64,000 nucleotides of DNA from Pseudemcibacter aquimaris. GTDB taxonomy: Bacteria; Pseudomonadota; Alphaproteobacteria; Sphingomonadales; Emcibacteraceae. The notes under the pieces were generated by a model. That model was given only the letters and a program-made list of their open reading frames with translations, was not told the DNA's origin and did not search any database. The stretch is taken from the NCBI RefSeq assembly GCF_028869115.1, contig NZ_CP079800.1:1364001-1428000 (forward strand), in the 5' to 3' direction. The position numbers were made by a program, and so were the translations under genes. This document shows, piece after piece, positions 17,444 to 25,696 of this stretch. Each line of letters opens with the position of its first letter. The stretch's first letter is position 1.

Positions 17444-18133
17444 ATGACAAATACAGTATTTCCAGCACAACCAACCCCACTTGTTGATATCGTAGGGAGC
17501 GATGAAAAATTTCCGGTAAACCGCATTTATTGTGTGGGCCTTAATTACGCGGATCATGTGGTTGAATTTGGTGAAGACCCGGATAAGGTTGACCCTGTAT
17601 TTTTCATGAAACCGGGTGATGCTGTTGTTGCAAATGGTGTTGACGTGCCATATCCACAACATACTGAAAATTTCCATTATGAAATTGAACTGGTTATCGC
17701 TATTGGCAAAGAAGCATATAATGTATCCGTGGAAGATGCGGAAGATTATGTGTTCGGTTATGCGGTGGGTAATGACCTGACCCGCAGGGACATGCAACTT
17801 GCGCTTAAAGATAAAGGAATGCCTTGGGACCCGTCAAAAGGGTTTGATATGTCAGCGCCGATCACAGAAATCCATCCAGTGGAAGAAGTCGGTCACATTA
17901 ACGAAGGGCGTATCTGGTTAAGCGTGAATGGTGATGTTAAACAGGATGGTAACATCAATCAAATGATTGCCAAAAACGCGCAAATCATTTCAAAACTTTC
18001 TGAACTATATGTGCTTAAGCCGGGTGATCTTATTTATACAGGGACACCGTCCGGCATCGGCCCGGTTGTTCCGGGTGATGTGATGGACGGCGGTATTGAC
18101 GGTTTGGATACTTTAACGACAAAAATCGTTTAA
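17444..18133 (+). CDS. Fumarylacetoacetate hydrolase family protein
   Basis: A 229-residue single FAH domain. The motif RIYCVGLNYADHVVEFG opens the fold. FHYEIELVIAIG gives the metal-binding Glu residues, DLTRRDMQ and the C-terminal GDLIYTGTPSGIGPV complete the signature. Single-domain members hydrolyse acylpyruvates such as fumarylpyruvate or decarboxylate oxaloacetate; the substrate here is unknown. The ATG at 17444 with AAGGAC seven bases upstream is chosen over the in-frame start at 17423, which overlaps the previous gene. Its stop directly abuts the stop of the convergent XRE gene. Confidence 0.88.
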   Translation: MTNTVFPAQPTPLVDIVGSDEKFPVNRIYCVGLNYADHVVEFGEDPDKVDPVFFMKPGDAVVANGVDVPYPQHTENFHYEIELVIAIGKEAYNVSVEDAEDYVFGYAVGNDLTRRDMQLALKDKGMPWDPSKGFDMSAPITEIHPVEEVGHINEGRIWLSVNGDVKQDGNINQMIAKNAQIISKLSELYVLKPGDLIYTGTPSGIGPVVPGDVMDGGIDGLDTLTTKIV

Positions 18134-18343
18134 TCACCGATATTCAAAAACACTTTCAAGCGGTTCGCCAAAAACATCCGCAATTTTAAAAGCAAGTTCT
18201 AACGAGGGGGCGTATTTCGCCGCCTCGATTGCGTTTACGGTTTGCCTTGTGGCGCCAATTTTTTCGGCCAAGGCGGCTTGTGATAAACCGCCGTGTTTTA
18301 GCCTCAACATTTTGATATTATTGTGGACTACCTTATCTGTCAT
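18134..18343 (-). CDS. Small XRE-type transcriptional regulator
   Basis: A 69-residue helix-turn-helix protein (LSQAALAEKIGATRQTVNAIE is the HTH), close to the compact YozG-type regulators made of the DNA-binding domain alone. It starts at the ATG at 18343, one base after the stop of the membrane gene, so the two are translationally coupled. A GTG at 18355 is a weaker start. It probably represses its own operon through the tandem 21-base repeat at 18831-18872. Confidence 0.88.
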   Translation of the reverse strand: MTDKVVHNNIKMLRLKHGGLSQAALAEKIGATRQTVNAIEAAKYAPSLELAFKIADVFGEPLESVFEYR

Positions 18344-18344
18344 T

Positions 18345-18800
18345 TTAATATCCACGTCTGTAACGAAAGATCTGAATGGATGATTTTACGGTACCCGAAA
18401 GAATAATTGCTATAAGTAAATAATGCATGATGCTGGCGGCATTTACTGGCACAGGATGAGTTTGGCTGAAATATCCAATTCCTTCGGTGATCATGACTTG
18501 CCCAATGATTAATGTACAAAAAACGCATAATGAATAATAGGCAAATGAATTTGCTTTTGCTTCAATTGCGATATCACGTTCATCTTTTGCTTCAGTATTT
18601 TTTTTGGCAAAAACAATATTCAGAATAATTGTCGATGCAATTGATATAAGTATTGCGTTCACAACGACTTTTCCTAAACCAGGATCGGTTAAGTTGTTAA
18701 AGCCGCCAAGATTAAATGCATGGGTAAAATAATAAATTGCCACTGCTATGCTAACGATCAATTCAATCCATATTTCTTTTTCACGATTGGATAAGTCCAT
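18345..18800 (-). CDS. Four-helix membrane protein paired with XRE regulator
   Basis: A 151-residue integral membrane protein with four hydrophobic helices (about 13-30, 45-65, 88-107, 122-142) and a charged loop containing KDERDIAIEAKANS. The E-R-D-x-x-I-x-x-K-A loop is typical of small DUF2178-like proteins that travel with XRE regulators. AGGAGG lies 7 bases before the ATG. Function is unknown; the pairing suggests a sensor or a target of the regulator. Confidence 0.75.
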   Translation of the reverse strand: MDLSNREKEIWIELIVSIAVAIYYFTHAFNLGGFNNLTDPGLGKVVVNAILISIASTIILNIVFAKKNTEAKDERDIAIEAKANSFAYYSLCVFCTLIIGQVMITEGIGYFSQTHPVPVNAASIMHYLLIAIILSGTVKSSIQIFRYRRGY

Positions 18801-18830
18801 TTATGCCTCCTAATTAATATAATTAGAGAG

Positions 18831-18872
18831 GTAAAATATTTTTTACATAATGTAAAGTATTTTTTACATAAT
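18831..18872. promoter_or_regulatory. Tandem 21-bp operator repeat
   Basis: Two head-to-tail 21-base copies (18831-18851 and 18852-18872), differing at one position (A or G at copy position 6). Each holds the dyad GTAAA-N6-TTTAC and ends in ATAAT. The junction also makes the perfect palindrome TTTACAT-A-ATGTAAA. It starts 30 bases before the membrane-protein ATG, and the second copy overlaps the stop of the hydrolase at 18864. Confidence 0.75.
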
Positions 18873-19631
18873 AATTTTTGCGCAGTCTTTTGGATGACTG
18901 GTGATCATGAAATGACTTGCCCCTTTTATTTCAAATTGTTTGCAGTCAGGGATGTTATTTTTAAGTATATTTGAAATGGTTTTTGCAACAAAATTGGAAT
19001 GACTGCCATGGGCGACGGTAACAGGAATATCAATGCCTCTTATGTCATCAGCATTGTATTTACATAACTGTTTGCAGAGTTCCCAATGGCGTAAATTATT
19101 TTTTGTCATTTCTGCCATCGCGTCTTGTACATGGGGAGGGATGACTTCGAATGAACCTTCAACGCCCCAAAAATCGATGACCCGCGCGCATGCATTTTTT
19201 TCACCATCCTGTGCGGCGTGGATAATATATTCTTCAGTGAAATCGGCAATAATCTGTTCAGCTTTATTTTCATTAAAAATTGATAATAATCCGACAGCAA
19301 CTGGTTCAAATAGGGTCAGTCTTTTAACATTAAATGCTTTTGTAAGTGTCGCAGCCAGTGCCGCAACACCGCCATAAGAATGCCCAACTAAATGCACTGG
19401 TTCATTCATAATAGGGATTTGAGATTTGATGCAATCGAATTCAGTTTTGAATTTTGGATCATCAAAATCATGTGGATCGTCATTGCCACCATGCCCGGGC
19501 AGGTTAATAGAATAAGTTTTTACATTTTCATTCACGTGTTCTTTTATTTTACGCCAGCTTTTTGAGTTGGCAAAAGAACCGTGAATGAATATAATAGGTA
19601 AGTTGTTGTTTTTAAAAGAATTGTCAGCCAT
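18864..19631 (-). CDS. Alpha/beta hydrolase
   Basis: A 255-residue cytoplasmic hydrolase. IIFIHGSFANSKSWRKIKEH is the oxyanion strand-loop, GHSYGG the nucleophile elbow (Ser), and GASHFMITSHP the catalytic His near the end. The acid is probably Asp in the IPVTVAHGSHSNF region or nearby. The substrate cannot be told; it resembles pimeloyl-ester or haloperoxidase-type esterases of this size. It stands upstream of the membrane/XRE pair in the same direction, but the operator between them marks a separate promoter. Confidence 0.85.
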   Translation of the reverse strand: MADNSFKNNNLPIIFIHGSFANSKSWRKIKEHVNENVKTYSINLPGHGGNDDPHDFDDPKFKTEFDCIKSQIPIMNEPVHLVGHSYGGVAALAATLTKAFNVKRLTLFEPVAVGLLSIFNENKAEQIIADFTEEYIIHAAQDGEKNACARVIDFWGVEGSFEVIPPHVQDAMAEMTKNNLRHWELCKQLCKYNADDIRGIDIPVTVAHGSHSNFVAKTISNILKNNIPDCKQFEIKGASHFMITSHPKDCAKIIM

Positions 19632-19742
19632 TTTGCTAGGTTATGATATTTTGCTGTTCAGCGCAAATTTATAAATTTTATTTTACATGCAATATAAAAA
19701 TTTTCGAAATCTGTTAGGAATTGTCTTGATTTTTATCTAAAA

Positions 19743-19758
19743 TTAACCAATTATTAAC
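19743..19758. promoter_or_regulatory. Putative CtrA box
   Basis: TTAA-CCAATTA-TTAAC fits the TTAA-N7-TTAA consensus, including the CC often seen after the first half. It lies 40 bases before the ATG of the PAS protein. Confidence 0.5.
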
Positions 19759-19797
19759 TATTGAGATTATGGGCAAAAATAAAATTTGGGTAAAAAA

Positions 19798-20271
19798 ATG
19801 GATCTGAGGCATAAGATAAGTGCCCCCGAGCAGCATTTCGATTTCGATAGAAACGAGTTGAGTTCTAAAGAACAGCTTGCATTATATGATTATTGGCTTG
19901 AGCTAAAAGGTTCAAGAGATTTGCCTGCACGATCAGATTTTAATCCGATGAAAGTTCCGACAGCTCTGCCGTATATTGTTATGCAAGACGTGACGCATGA
20001 CCCGGTCAGTTTTAAAATCCGTTTGATCGGTTCAAAATCAAAAGTACCATCACATTATATGGGAAAATCAATTAGTGACTTTCCCGAATTATGGAATGTG
20101 GCGGAAATGCTTAAGCAAGGTATCGAATACCGTAAGCCATATTTCTATTCAAACAGCATCAGCGTTGAACCTGAAATGATCAGGGATTACACATCACTTG
20201 TACTTCCTTTCTCCGAAGATGGGGAAAAGGTCAATATTGTGATGGGATGCCTTTGTTTCAACAGTAGATAA
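19798..20271 (+). CDS. PAS_5-type PAS domain protein
   Basis: A 157-residue cytoplasmic protein consisting of one PAS-like domain of the PAS_5 kind found widely in Alphaproteobacteria. YDYWLELKGSRDLPARSDFNP and the following FKIRLIGSK are the family landmarks. No output domain is present, so it may bind a ligand and act through a partner. The ATG at 19798 is preferred to the TTG at 19786. A CtrA-type box 40 bases upstream suggests cell-cycle control. Confidence 0.75.
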   Translation: MDLRHKISAPEQHFDFDRNELSSKEQLALYDYWLELKGSRDLPARSDFNPMKVPTALPYIVMQDVTHDPVSFKIRLIGSKSKVPSHYMGKSISDFPELWNVAEMLKQGIEYRKPYFYSNSISVEPEMIRDYTSLVLPFSEDGEKVNIVMGCLCFNSR

Positions 20272-20276
20272 TTTAT

Positions 20277-21521
20277 CTATACTATTTCTTTGATCGCTTT
20301 TAAAAATGTAATGATTTCTTCTGCTGTGTTGTAATGACACATTGAAACGCGAATACATGATGGCTGATTAAGAGGAATAAGAACATTCCCGGAATAATGA
20401 TCGTTCTTACGAACGTGAACACGGATTTGACGATCGCTTAATGCGCTGACCACATCAACGGAATCCATTCCATCAACATAAAATGAAACAAGTCCTTTAC
20501 GGCCCGGATTATCAATGCCGCCAATGATAGTGACATTATCGTAATCTTTTAAGCCCTTAACATCACCCGTTCCATTAATCATTAAATCTGTGATGTCTTT
20601 TTCGTGTTGCATTACGGCTTTACCTGCCGCAACCAGTCTTTCGCGAAGGTCCGCTGAATTGCTAAAATGGCCACCAAGCCAATCAAAGTAATTCACCACT
20701 TCTGAAAATGTTGCATATGATCCGGTATCACGGGTACCAAGTTCCCATGCATCTTCAGGGCCGCCAATTAATGAATTATGCGGCAATACAGATAGACGAG
20801 GGGACACCCATCCAAGGCCATAACCGTGTCGAGAGAATACCTTGTATGGTGAAATAACATATCCATCAATATCATAACTATCGATATCAAGTGCGCCGTG
20901 TGCGGCTTGTTGAATGCCATCAACAATGATGAAACATTCTGGTGAAACGGCACGGATAGAGGCGGCAATGGCTTTTACATCATTGGCAACACCGGTCACG
21001 GGACTTGTATGTAAAATCGTGGCGACTTTGGTATTTTCAGTTACATATTTACTGTAATCATCCGCGGTGACATTACCATTTTCATCGTTATGCGGCACGC
21101 TGATGTAATTGGCGCCAATGACACCCGCCCAGCGAATAGCAGCACTTCGGGATGCGGGATGTTCAACGGTGCTGCCAATTACGTCACAATCTTTTGCTGT
21201 TGCAACGATGGCTGTGCTGATAATTCTGAATAATAATTCTGTGCCGCTTTCACCCGCAAAAATCACGCCATCTTTTGCCCCGAAAAACGCACGGGCATTT
21301 TCTTTTGCCCCATCAATAATATTTTGAAGTTCATGAGCGGCCGGGTTATTTCGTCCCTGATTATCAGGGATAGCGGCCATCTCTTTTGATTTATCTACTA
21401 CGGATTTTAACGTTAATGCGCCCCCCGCATTTTCAAAGAAAATTCTCTTGCCTTGATAAGGGCATTCTTCAACAAGTTCGAAACTGCCACGAATATTATT
21501 CATCAATTCATCATTAAACAT
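20277..21521 (-). CDS. Class V aminotransferase / cysteine desulfurase-like enzyme
   Basis: A 414-residue PLP enzyme. FENAGGALTLKSVVDKSKEM is the N-terminal landmark, FAGESGTELLFRII the phosphate-binding turn, VDGIQQAAHGALDID carries the PLP Asp and the His/Gln that stacks on the ring, and SPYKVFSRHGYG holds the PLP Lys. The enzyme is in the CsdA/isopenicillin-epimerase branch. No clear catalytic Cys loop as in NifS/IscS is visible, so desulfurase activity is doubtful; a racemase, kynureninase-like or lyase activity is possible. The gene converges on the PAS gene with 5 bases between stops. Confidence 0.82.
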   Translation of the reverse strand: MFNDELMNNIRGSFELVEECPYQGKRIFFENAGGALTLKSVVDKSKEMAAIPDNQGRNNPAAHELQNIIDGAKENARAFFGAKDGVIFAGESGTELLFRIISTAIVATAKDCDVIGSTVEHPASRSAAIRWAGVIGANYISVPHNDENGNVTADDYSKYVTENTKVATILHTSPVTGVANDVKAIAASIRAVSPECFIIVDGIQQAAHGALDIDSYDIDGYVISPYKVFSRHGYGLGWVSPRLSVLPHNSLIGGPEDAWELGTRDTGSYATFSEVVNYFDWLGGHFSNSADLRERLVAAGKAVMQHEKDITDLMINGTGDVKGLKDYDNVTIIGGIDNPGRKGLVSFYVDGMDSVDVVSALSDRQIRVHVRKNDHYSGNVLIPLNQPSCIRVSMCHYNTAEEIITFLKAIKEIV

Positions 21522-21578
21522 TTCATTTGTCCCATATTATTTTTTGAGACTCTTTTAAACGCTAAAATTTTAAATAGC

Positions 21579-21596
21579 AATCACATCAATGTGATT
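21579..21596. promoter_or_regulatory. Operator-like inverted repeat
   Basis: AATCACAT-CA-ATGTGATT is a perfect 8-base dyad in the gap between the divergent aminotransferase (start 21521) and DoxX-like gene (start 21666). It is placed to control either or both. Confidence 0.6.
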
Positions 21597-21665
21597 AAAT
21601 GAGAGTGGTTATTTTGATTTTTGTTGTTAAGCTCTGATCCAGTTATTTAACTCAGGGAGAATTAA

Positions 21666-22085
21666 ATGTCAGAAGAAAAAAACTTGTCTGATTATCAAGA
21701 TAAAATTGAATGGCTGTTGCTTTTTATGCGTGCATCAATTTTCATCGTTATGTTTGCCTGGACGGTTGATAAATTCACCGATCCTTCGCATGGTGTGGCG
21801 ATCTTAAAAGGATTTTATTTCATCGATGGTGTTGGTGAACAACTTGTCATGATTTTAGGTGGTCTTGAAATGCTACTTATTTTGGCATTTGTTGCTGGTG
21901 CTTTTAAAAAATATACATATGGTTTAATTTTACTATTTCATGGATTAACGACATTTGCGTCATTTGACCGTTATATTCCGCCAGATGTATCGCTTACATT
22001 TTTTGCTGCATGGCCAATGCTCGCGGCTTGTGCGACGTTATATATTTTGCGTGATTTTGATAAAAAGTTCGCTGTTCAGAAATAA
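21666..22085 (+). CDS. DoxX-like four-helix membrane protein
   Basis: A 139-residue inner-membrane protein with four hydrophobic segments (about 18-36, 56-77, 81-100, 107-127), the usual topology of the DoxX family. WTVDKFTDPSHGVAIL between helices 1 and 2 fits that family. AGGGAGAATTAA precedes the ATG. DoxX relatives take part in quinone- or thiol-linked redox reactions, but the role here is not known. Confidence 0.7.
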   Translation: MSEEKNLSDYQDKIEWLLLFMRASIFIVMFAWTVDKFTDPSHGVAILKGFYFIDGVGEQLVMILGGLEMLLILAFVAGAFKKYTYGLILLFHGLTTFASFDRYIPPDVSLTFFAAWPMLAACATLYILRDFDKKFAVQK

Positions 22086-22093
22086 AATCAACT

Positions 22094-22127
22094 GTTCATT
22101 AACGAACACTTTTGTTCGAAATTGAAC
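22094..22127. promoter_or_regulatory. Four phased GTTC/GAAC half-sites
   Basis: GTTC (22094), GAAC (22104), GTTC (22114) and GAAC (22124) alternate at exact 10-base steps. They make overlapping dyads GTTC-N6-GAAC and GAAC-N6-GTTC on one face of the helix. They lie 118-151 bases before the permease ATG. The spacing does not fit the LexA direct repeat. Confidence 0.6.
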
Positions 22128-22244
22128 ATTGGATAATAGAAATAAAATGCTAACATGCTGATATAAAAGAAATTTTATATTGGCATGTTTTTTGCTTTTT
22201 TATGTGTTGGATAAATCTGTCAAAAATAATAAGCAGGCAACAAC

Positions 22245-24665
22245 ATGTTTAAAAGCTATCTTACCAGCACCATTCGCGATATTTTAAAAAATAAAGGCTA
22301 TAGCGCCATTAACATTTTTGGCCTTTCGGTTGCGCTTGCTGCATGCTTGCTTATCAGTCTTTTTGTCGAGGATGAGCTAGGGTATGACATATTTATTCCT
22401 GATGGTGAAAATACGTACCGGATAGAGGTAATCGCCAAATCAAACACAAGAACAGATGAAAATTATGCACCGTTTATGGGGGCATACGCGCCGCTATTAA
22501 CAGAACGCTCAGCTGATGTGCTCGACAGCACAAGATATCAGACAAATCAACTTGCTGTTTCCGTTGGGGACCGTTTCTTTTACGAAGATATCACATTTGC
22601 AGATGAAAATTTTATTGAATTTATGGGGCTTGATGCACCTGAAAATCTTTTAACTGATCAACTTTCTATCGTTATTACTGAAAGTGTCGCTGATAAATAT
22701 TTCCCGGATGGCAATGCAGTTGGCAATGTTATGACTGTCGCCGGACAGGTTGATTACAGAGTTGCGCATGTGATGGAAGATTTTCCAAATAAATCCCATA
22801 TGGCAATTACGATGATTGCGCCCTATAACCGTGATTTTATGGATATCGAGCGTGAATTTATGTCTATGAATAACATGACATATGTAAGGTTACGTGACGG
22901 TGTCAATCCCGAAATATTAACGCCATTATTGCATCAATTGATCGATGAAAACGTACCGCCATTTAATGATGTTGCAGCCAGCACAATGCGTGAACCGATT
23001 TATGTGGGGGTAAGGGATGTTTATTTAAAATCGCCGGCTGGTGTGGTTGGTAAGGCAGGGGGCGACATTAATGTCGTTATCGGCTTTATTAGTGTTGCGG
23101 TTTTATTAGTTGTGATCGCCACAGTAAATTACATCAATCTTGCAACGGCGCGTGCCATGAAACGGGCTCGCGAAGTCGGGATTAGAAAAGTTATGGGCGC
23201 GTCAAAAAAACAGCTTATTCTTCAATTTCTTGGTGAATCCATATTTATAACCATGCTTGCCGCGCTTGTTTCAATTGCGTTTGTCGAAATGGCCTTGCCA
23301 TTTTTTAACGAAGCCTTGATGCGCGATATTGGTTTTGATTTTATTGGTAACCCTATGAATATATTGATGTTGCTGTTTGGTGCATTGATAATCGGCATAA
23401 TCGCGGGTACTTATCCAGCGTTTTACCTGTCATCATTTAATCCTGCACGCGTTTTAAAAACAAACCAGACCAGGTCAGCATCTGTGTTTTTGCGTCAATT
23501 CTTGGTTTTCTTGCAATTTTCAATCGCCATTGGCCTTATTGCCGGAACAACCGTCGTAGTAAGGCAAACGCTTTATGCCACCAATATGGATCCAGGTTAT
23601 GAAAAAGAAGGCGTAATGCTGATTAGAAACCTACGTTCCAATGGATTGCTGGATCAGGTTGAATTACTGGATCAGCAGCTTGAAACAGTTCAAGGGATTG
23701 AGGAAGTCACAGCATCACAATTTGTGCCGACCGATCCATGGGATTCAACGTCATCCATGAATATTGTTGGAAATCCAGAAGATCCATTCACCATGAGCAG
23801 GCTTGCTCATCAAGCGGACTTCTTTGATCTTTATAAATTAAACCTACGGGCGGGACGTTCACTTGATGAAACGCGTGAAAGCGATAAGTTATTATCAATT
23901 CCCGATGAAGAGGGGGTAATTGTTAACGCAAATGCCGTTATTAATGAAACTGCGATGCGTCAAATTGGTTTTTCCAATCCGGAACAGATTTTAAATACAA
24001 GATTAAGATGGGGTGTAGGCAATAATCGTTCCGTTCACTTTACCGTCGTCGGCGTGATTGAGGATTTCCACTTAAGGTCCATACACAACGCGGTAAGGCC
24101 AATGCTTTATTTTAATTCACCAGCATTTTTCAGAACATTAAGCCTAAGATATGCGACGAATGACTTTCCAGGAATGATTGCGGAGCTTGAAAGAAAATGG
24201 GCTGACCTTGCGCCGGGCATTCCGCTTGGGTATCAATTGCTTGATGATCAGGTTGACCAATTTTATGCTTCTGAACAGCGCCAAATGAAAGTATTTGTTA
24301 GCTTTGCAATAGTCGCAATTATCATATCATCTGTTGGCTTGCTTGGTTTAACGGCATTCACCGCAGAAAAAAGAACCCGTGAAATCAGTATCCGAAAAGT
24401 TTTGGGTGCAAGAACAATTGATATTTTGGCATTAATGGTTGGGCAATTTTCGAAACCTGTTCTGCTTGCTAATCTGGTTGCGTTACCACTTGCGTGGTGG
24501 CTAATGCAAAATTGGCTATCCGGTTTTGTTTACCGGATTGACTTAAGCATTACTTGGTTCATAACGGCTGGTGTTGCTGCGATGGTAATAGCATGGGTAA
24601 CGGTAATCAGTTATTCCATGAAAGCAGCAAAAACCAATCCGGCGATAGCCTTAAGATATGAATAG
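22245..24665 (+). CDS. MacB/FtsX-type ABC permease, ATPase missing nearby
   Basis: An 806-residue permease with the duplicated layout: TM1 (about 20-41), a MacB-type periplasmic core domain (42-270), three helices forming FtsX domain 1 (about 278-425, with KRAREVGIRKVMGASKKQ), another TM and periplasmic domain (about 430-680), and FtsX domain 2 (KRTREISIRKVLGARTIDILAL). The paired R-x-x-x-I-x-I-R-K-V-x-G-A motifs are the coupling helices. Such two-in-one permeases move lipoproteins, peptides or act mechanically; the family is best known in Bacteroidetes. No ABC ATPase gene is adjacent. The gene ends 3 bases from a convergent Anbu gene. Confidence 0.88.
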   Translation: MFKSYLTSTIRDILKNKGYSAINIFGLSVALAACLLISLFVEDELGYDIFIPDGENTYRIEVIAKSNTRTDENYAPFMGAYAPLLTERSADVLDSTRYQTNQLAVSVGDRFFYEDITFADENFIEFMGLDAPENLLTDQLSIVITESVADKYFPDGNAVGNVMTVAGQVDYRVAHVMEDFPNKSHMAITMIAPYNRDFMDIEREFMSMNNMTYVRLRDGVNPEILTPLLHQLIDENVPPFNDVAASTMREPIYVGVRDVYLKSPAGVVGKAGGDINVVIGFISVAVLLVVIATVNYINLATARAMKRAREVGIRKVMGASKKQLILQFLGESIFITMLAALVSIAFVEMALPFFNEALMRDIGFDFIGNPMNILMLLFGALIIGIIAGTYPAFYLSSFNPARVLKTNQTRSASVFLRQFLVFLQFSIAIGLIAGTTVVVRQTLYATNMDPGYEKEGVMLIRNLRSNGLLDQVELLDQQLETVQGIEEVTASQFVPTDPWDSTSSMNIVGNPEDPFTMSRLAHQADFFDLYKLNLRAGRSLDETRESDKLLSIPDEEGVIVNANAVINETAMRQIGFSNPEQILNTRLRWGVGNNRSVHFTVVGVIEDFHLRSIHNAVRPMLYFNSPAFFRTLSLRYATNDFPGMIAELERKWADLAPGIPLGYQLLDDQVDQFYASEQRQMKVFVSFAIVAIIISSVGLLGLTAFTAEKRTREISIRKVLGARTIDILALMVGQFSKPVLLANLVALPLAWWLMQNWLSGFVYRIDLSITWFITAGVAAMVIAWVTVISYSMKAAKTNPAIALRYE

Positions 24666-24668
24666 AGG

Positions 24669-25391
24669 TTAATCCTCGACAAGGCTTTTGAATATATTTT
24701 TGTCCGGAAGATAGGCAATAAGGTCACTTAAATGTTCGTTCCACCAATTATAAAGTGGCGCTAGATCATCATATTCATATACGGCATGGCGCCAGTTGTG
24801 TTCTTTGGTATAGGTAAGCATATCAATGGGGTAACCCACGTCAACGGTGCTGATACGGGTTGAATCAAACGAAAGGTAAGCAATTTTAATAACCGTATCC
24901 ATTGTGGTATCGTATCGTAATGCACGGTCAAGAAATGGTTTACCGTATGATGTGGCCCCAATGGTCATATAAGGGGTGCGTTCATTAATTTCGATCCAGT
25001 TCCCTTCTGGATAAACGAGATACATCATCGGTTCATCATCGCCGTTTAACTGGCCGCTTATTAATGTATGTAAATCAAAATGCAGATTGGATCTTTGTAA
25101 GGCTTCCCTGTCTTCGACGCCTACCTGCCTCAAAGCCTGAGTATAAATGTTTATGGCATGACGTAATTTAAGATCATTTTTATTTTCGACTTCCTCGCAT
25201 AGGTCATCGAAGTAAGCGAGCGTTTTATCACGAATTGATCTGAGGCCGGAAGTCATGATGCATATGTCATTGTCACCGAAATGATGCATGCTTACTTTAC
25301 CTGCGCTGTGTGACTGCATTCCGCTGGTCAGGCGACCATCCGCAAGACACATCAATCCATCACGTACTCTGATTCCCAGACAATAAGTCAT
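24669..25391 (-). CDS. Anbu proteasome-like peptidase
   Basis: A 240-residue member of the N-terminal-nucleophile family close to HslV and the 20S beta subunit. After removal of Met1 the protein begins with Thr (MTYCLGIRVRDG). Asp18 (LADGR) and Lys32 (AGKVS) stand where the proteasome has Asp17 and Lys33 relative to Thr1, so the active site looks intact. ISGQLNGDDEPMMYLVYPEGNWIE is typical of Anbu. Anbu usually sits beside a circularly permuted ATP-grasp gene, an alpha-E gene and a transglutaminase; none is here. Function of Anbu is still poorly known. Confidence 0.85.
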   Translation of the reverse strand: MTYCLGIRVRDGLMCLADGRLTSGMQSHSAGKVSMHHFGDNDICIMTSGLRSIRDKTLAYFDDLCEEVENKNDLKLRHAINIYTQALRQVGVEDREALQRSNLHFDLHTLISGQLNGDDEPMMYLVYPEGNWIEINERTPYMTIGATSYGKPFLDRALRYDTTMDTVIKIAYLSFDSTRISTVDVGYPIDMLTYTKEHNWRHAVYEYDDLAPLYNWWNEHLSDLIAYLPDKNIFKSLVED

Positions 25392-25696
25392 GGTAAACGT
25401 CTCCTCAAAATTAATATTATTAATTGAATAAAGAAATGTAAGTTCGTTTAATGGTATTAAAAATATGCTGTGGTCTTAATGGCAAATGGGTATAGATTGA
25501 AAATTTAGCAATTTTGAGGTATAGTATACACTATCTCATGTAAACCCGTGAGCTTTTTTATAATCCATATTTTCTGTGTTGATTTTAACTTGGGGTTTTA
25601 ATCTATTTATTCTTATTTATTAACTCATAGTGAGAGCATGTCTCATACGGGTTTGCAGGGGTATTTTTCATACACATAAAATTAGGAGAACCCCAA
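25392..25696. other. Divergent intergenic region, Anbu/Gln-rich gene
   Basis: 305 AT-rich bases with the promoters of both genes. A dyad ATAGT-ATAC-ACTAT is present at 25521-25534. CATGTAAACCCGTGAGC and TCTCATACGGGTTTGC (about 25538 and 25642) carry matching CCCGT/ACGGG arms that could pair over long range. AGGAG is found before the Gln-rich gene. Confidence 0.45.
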
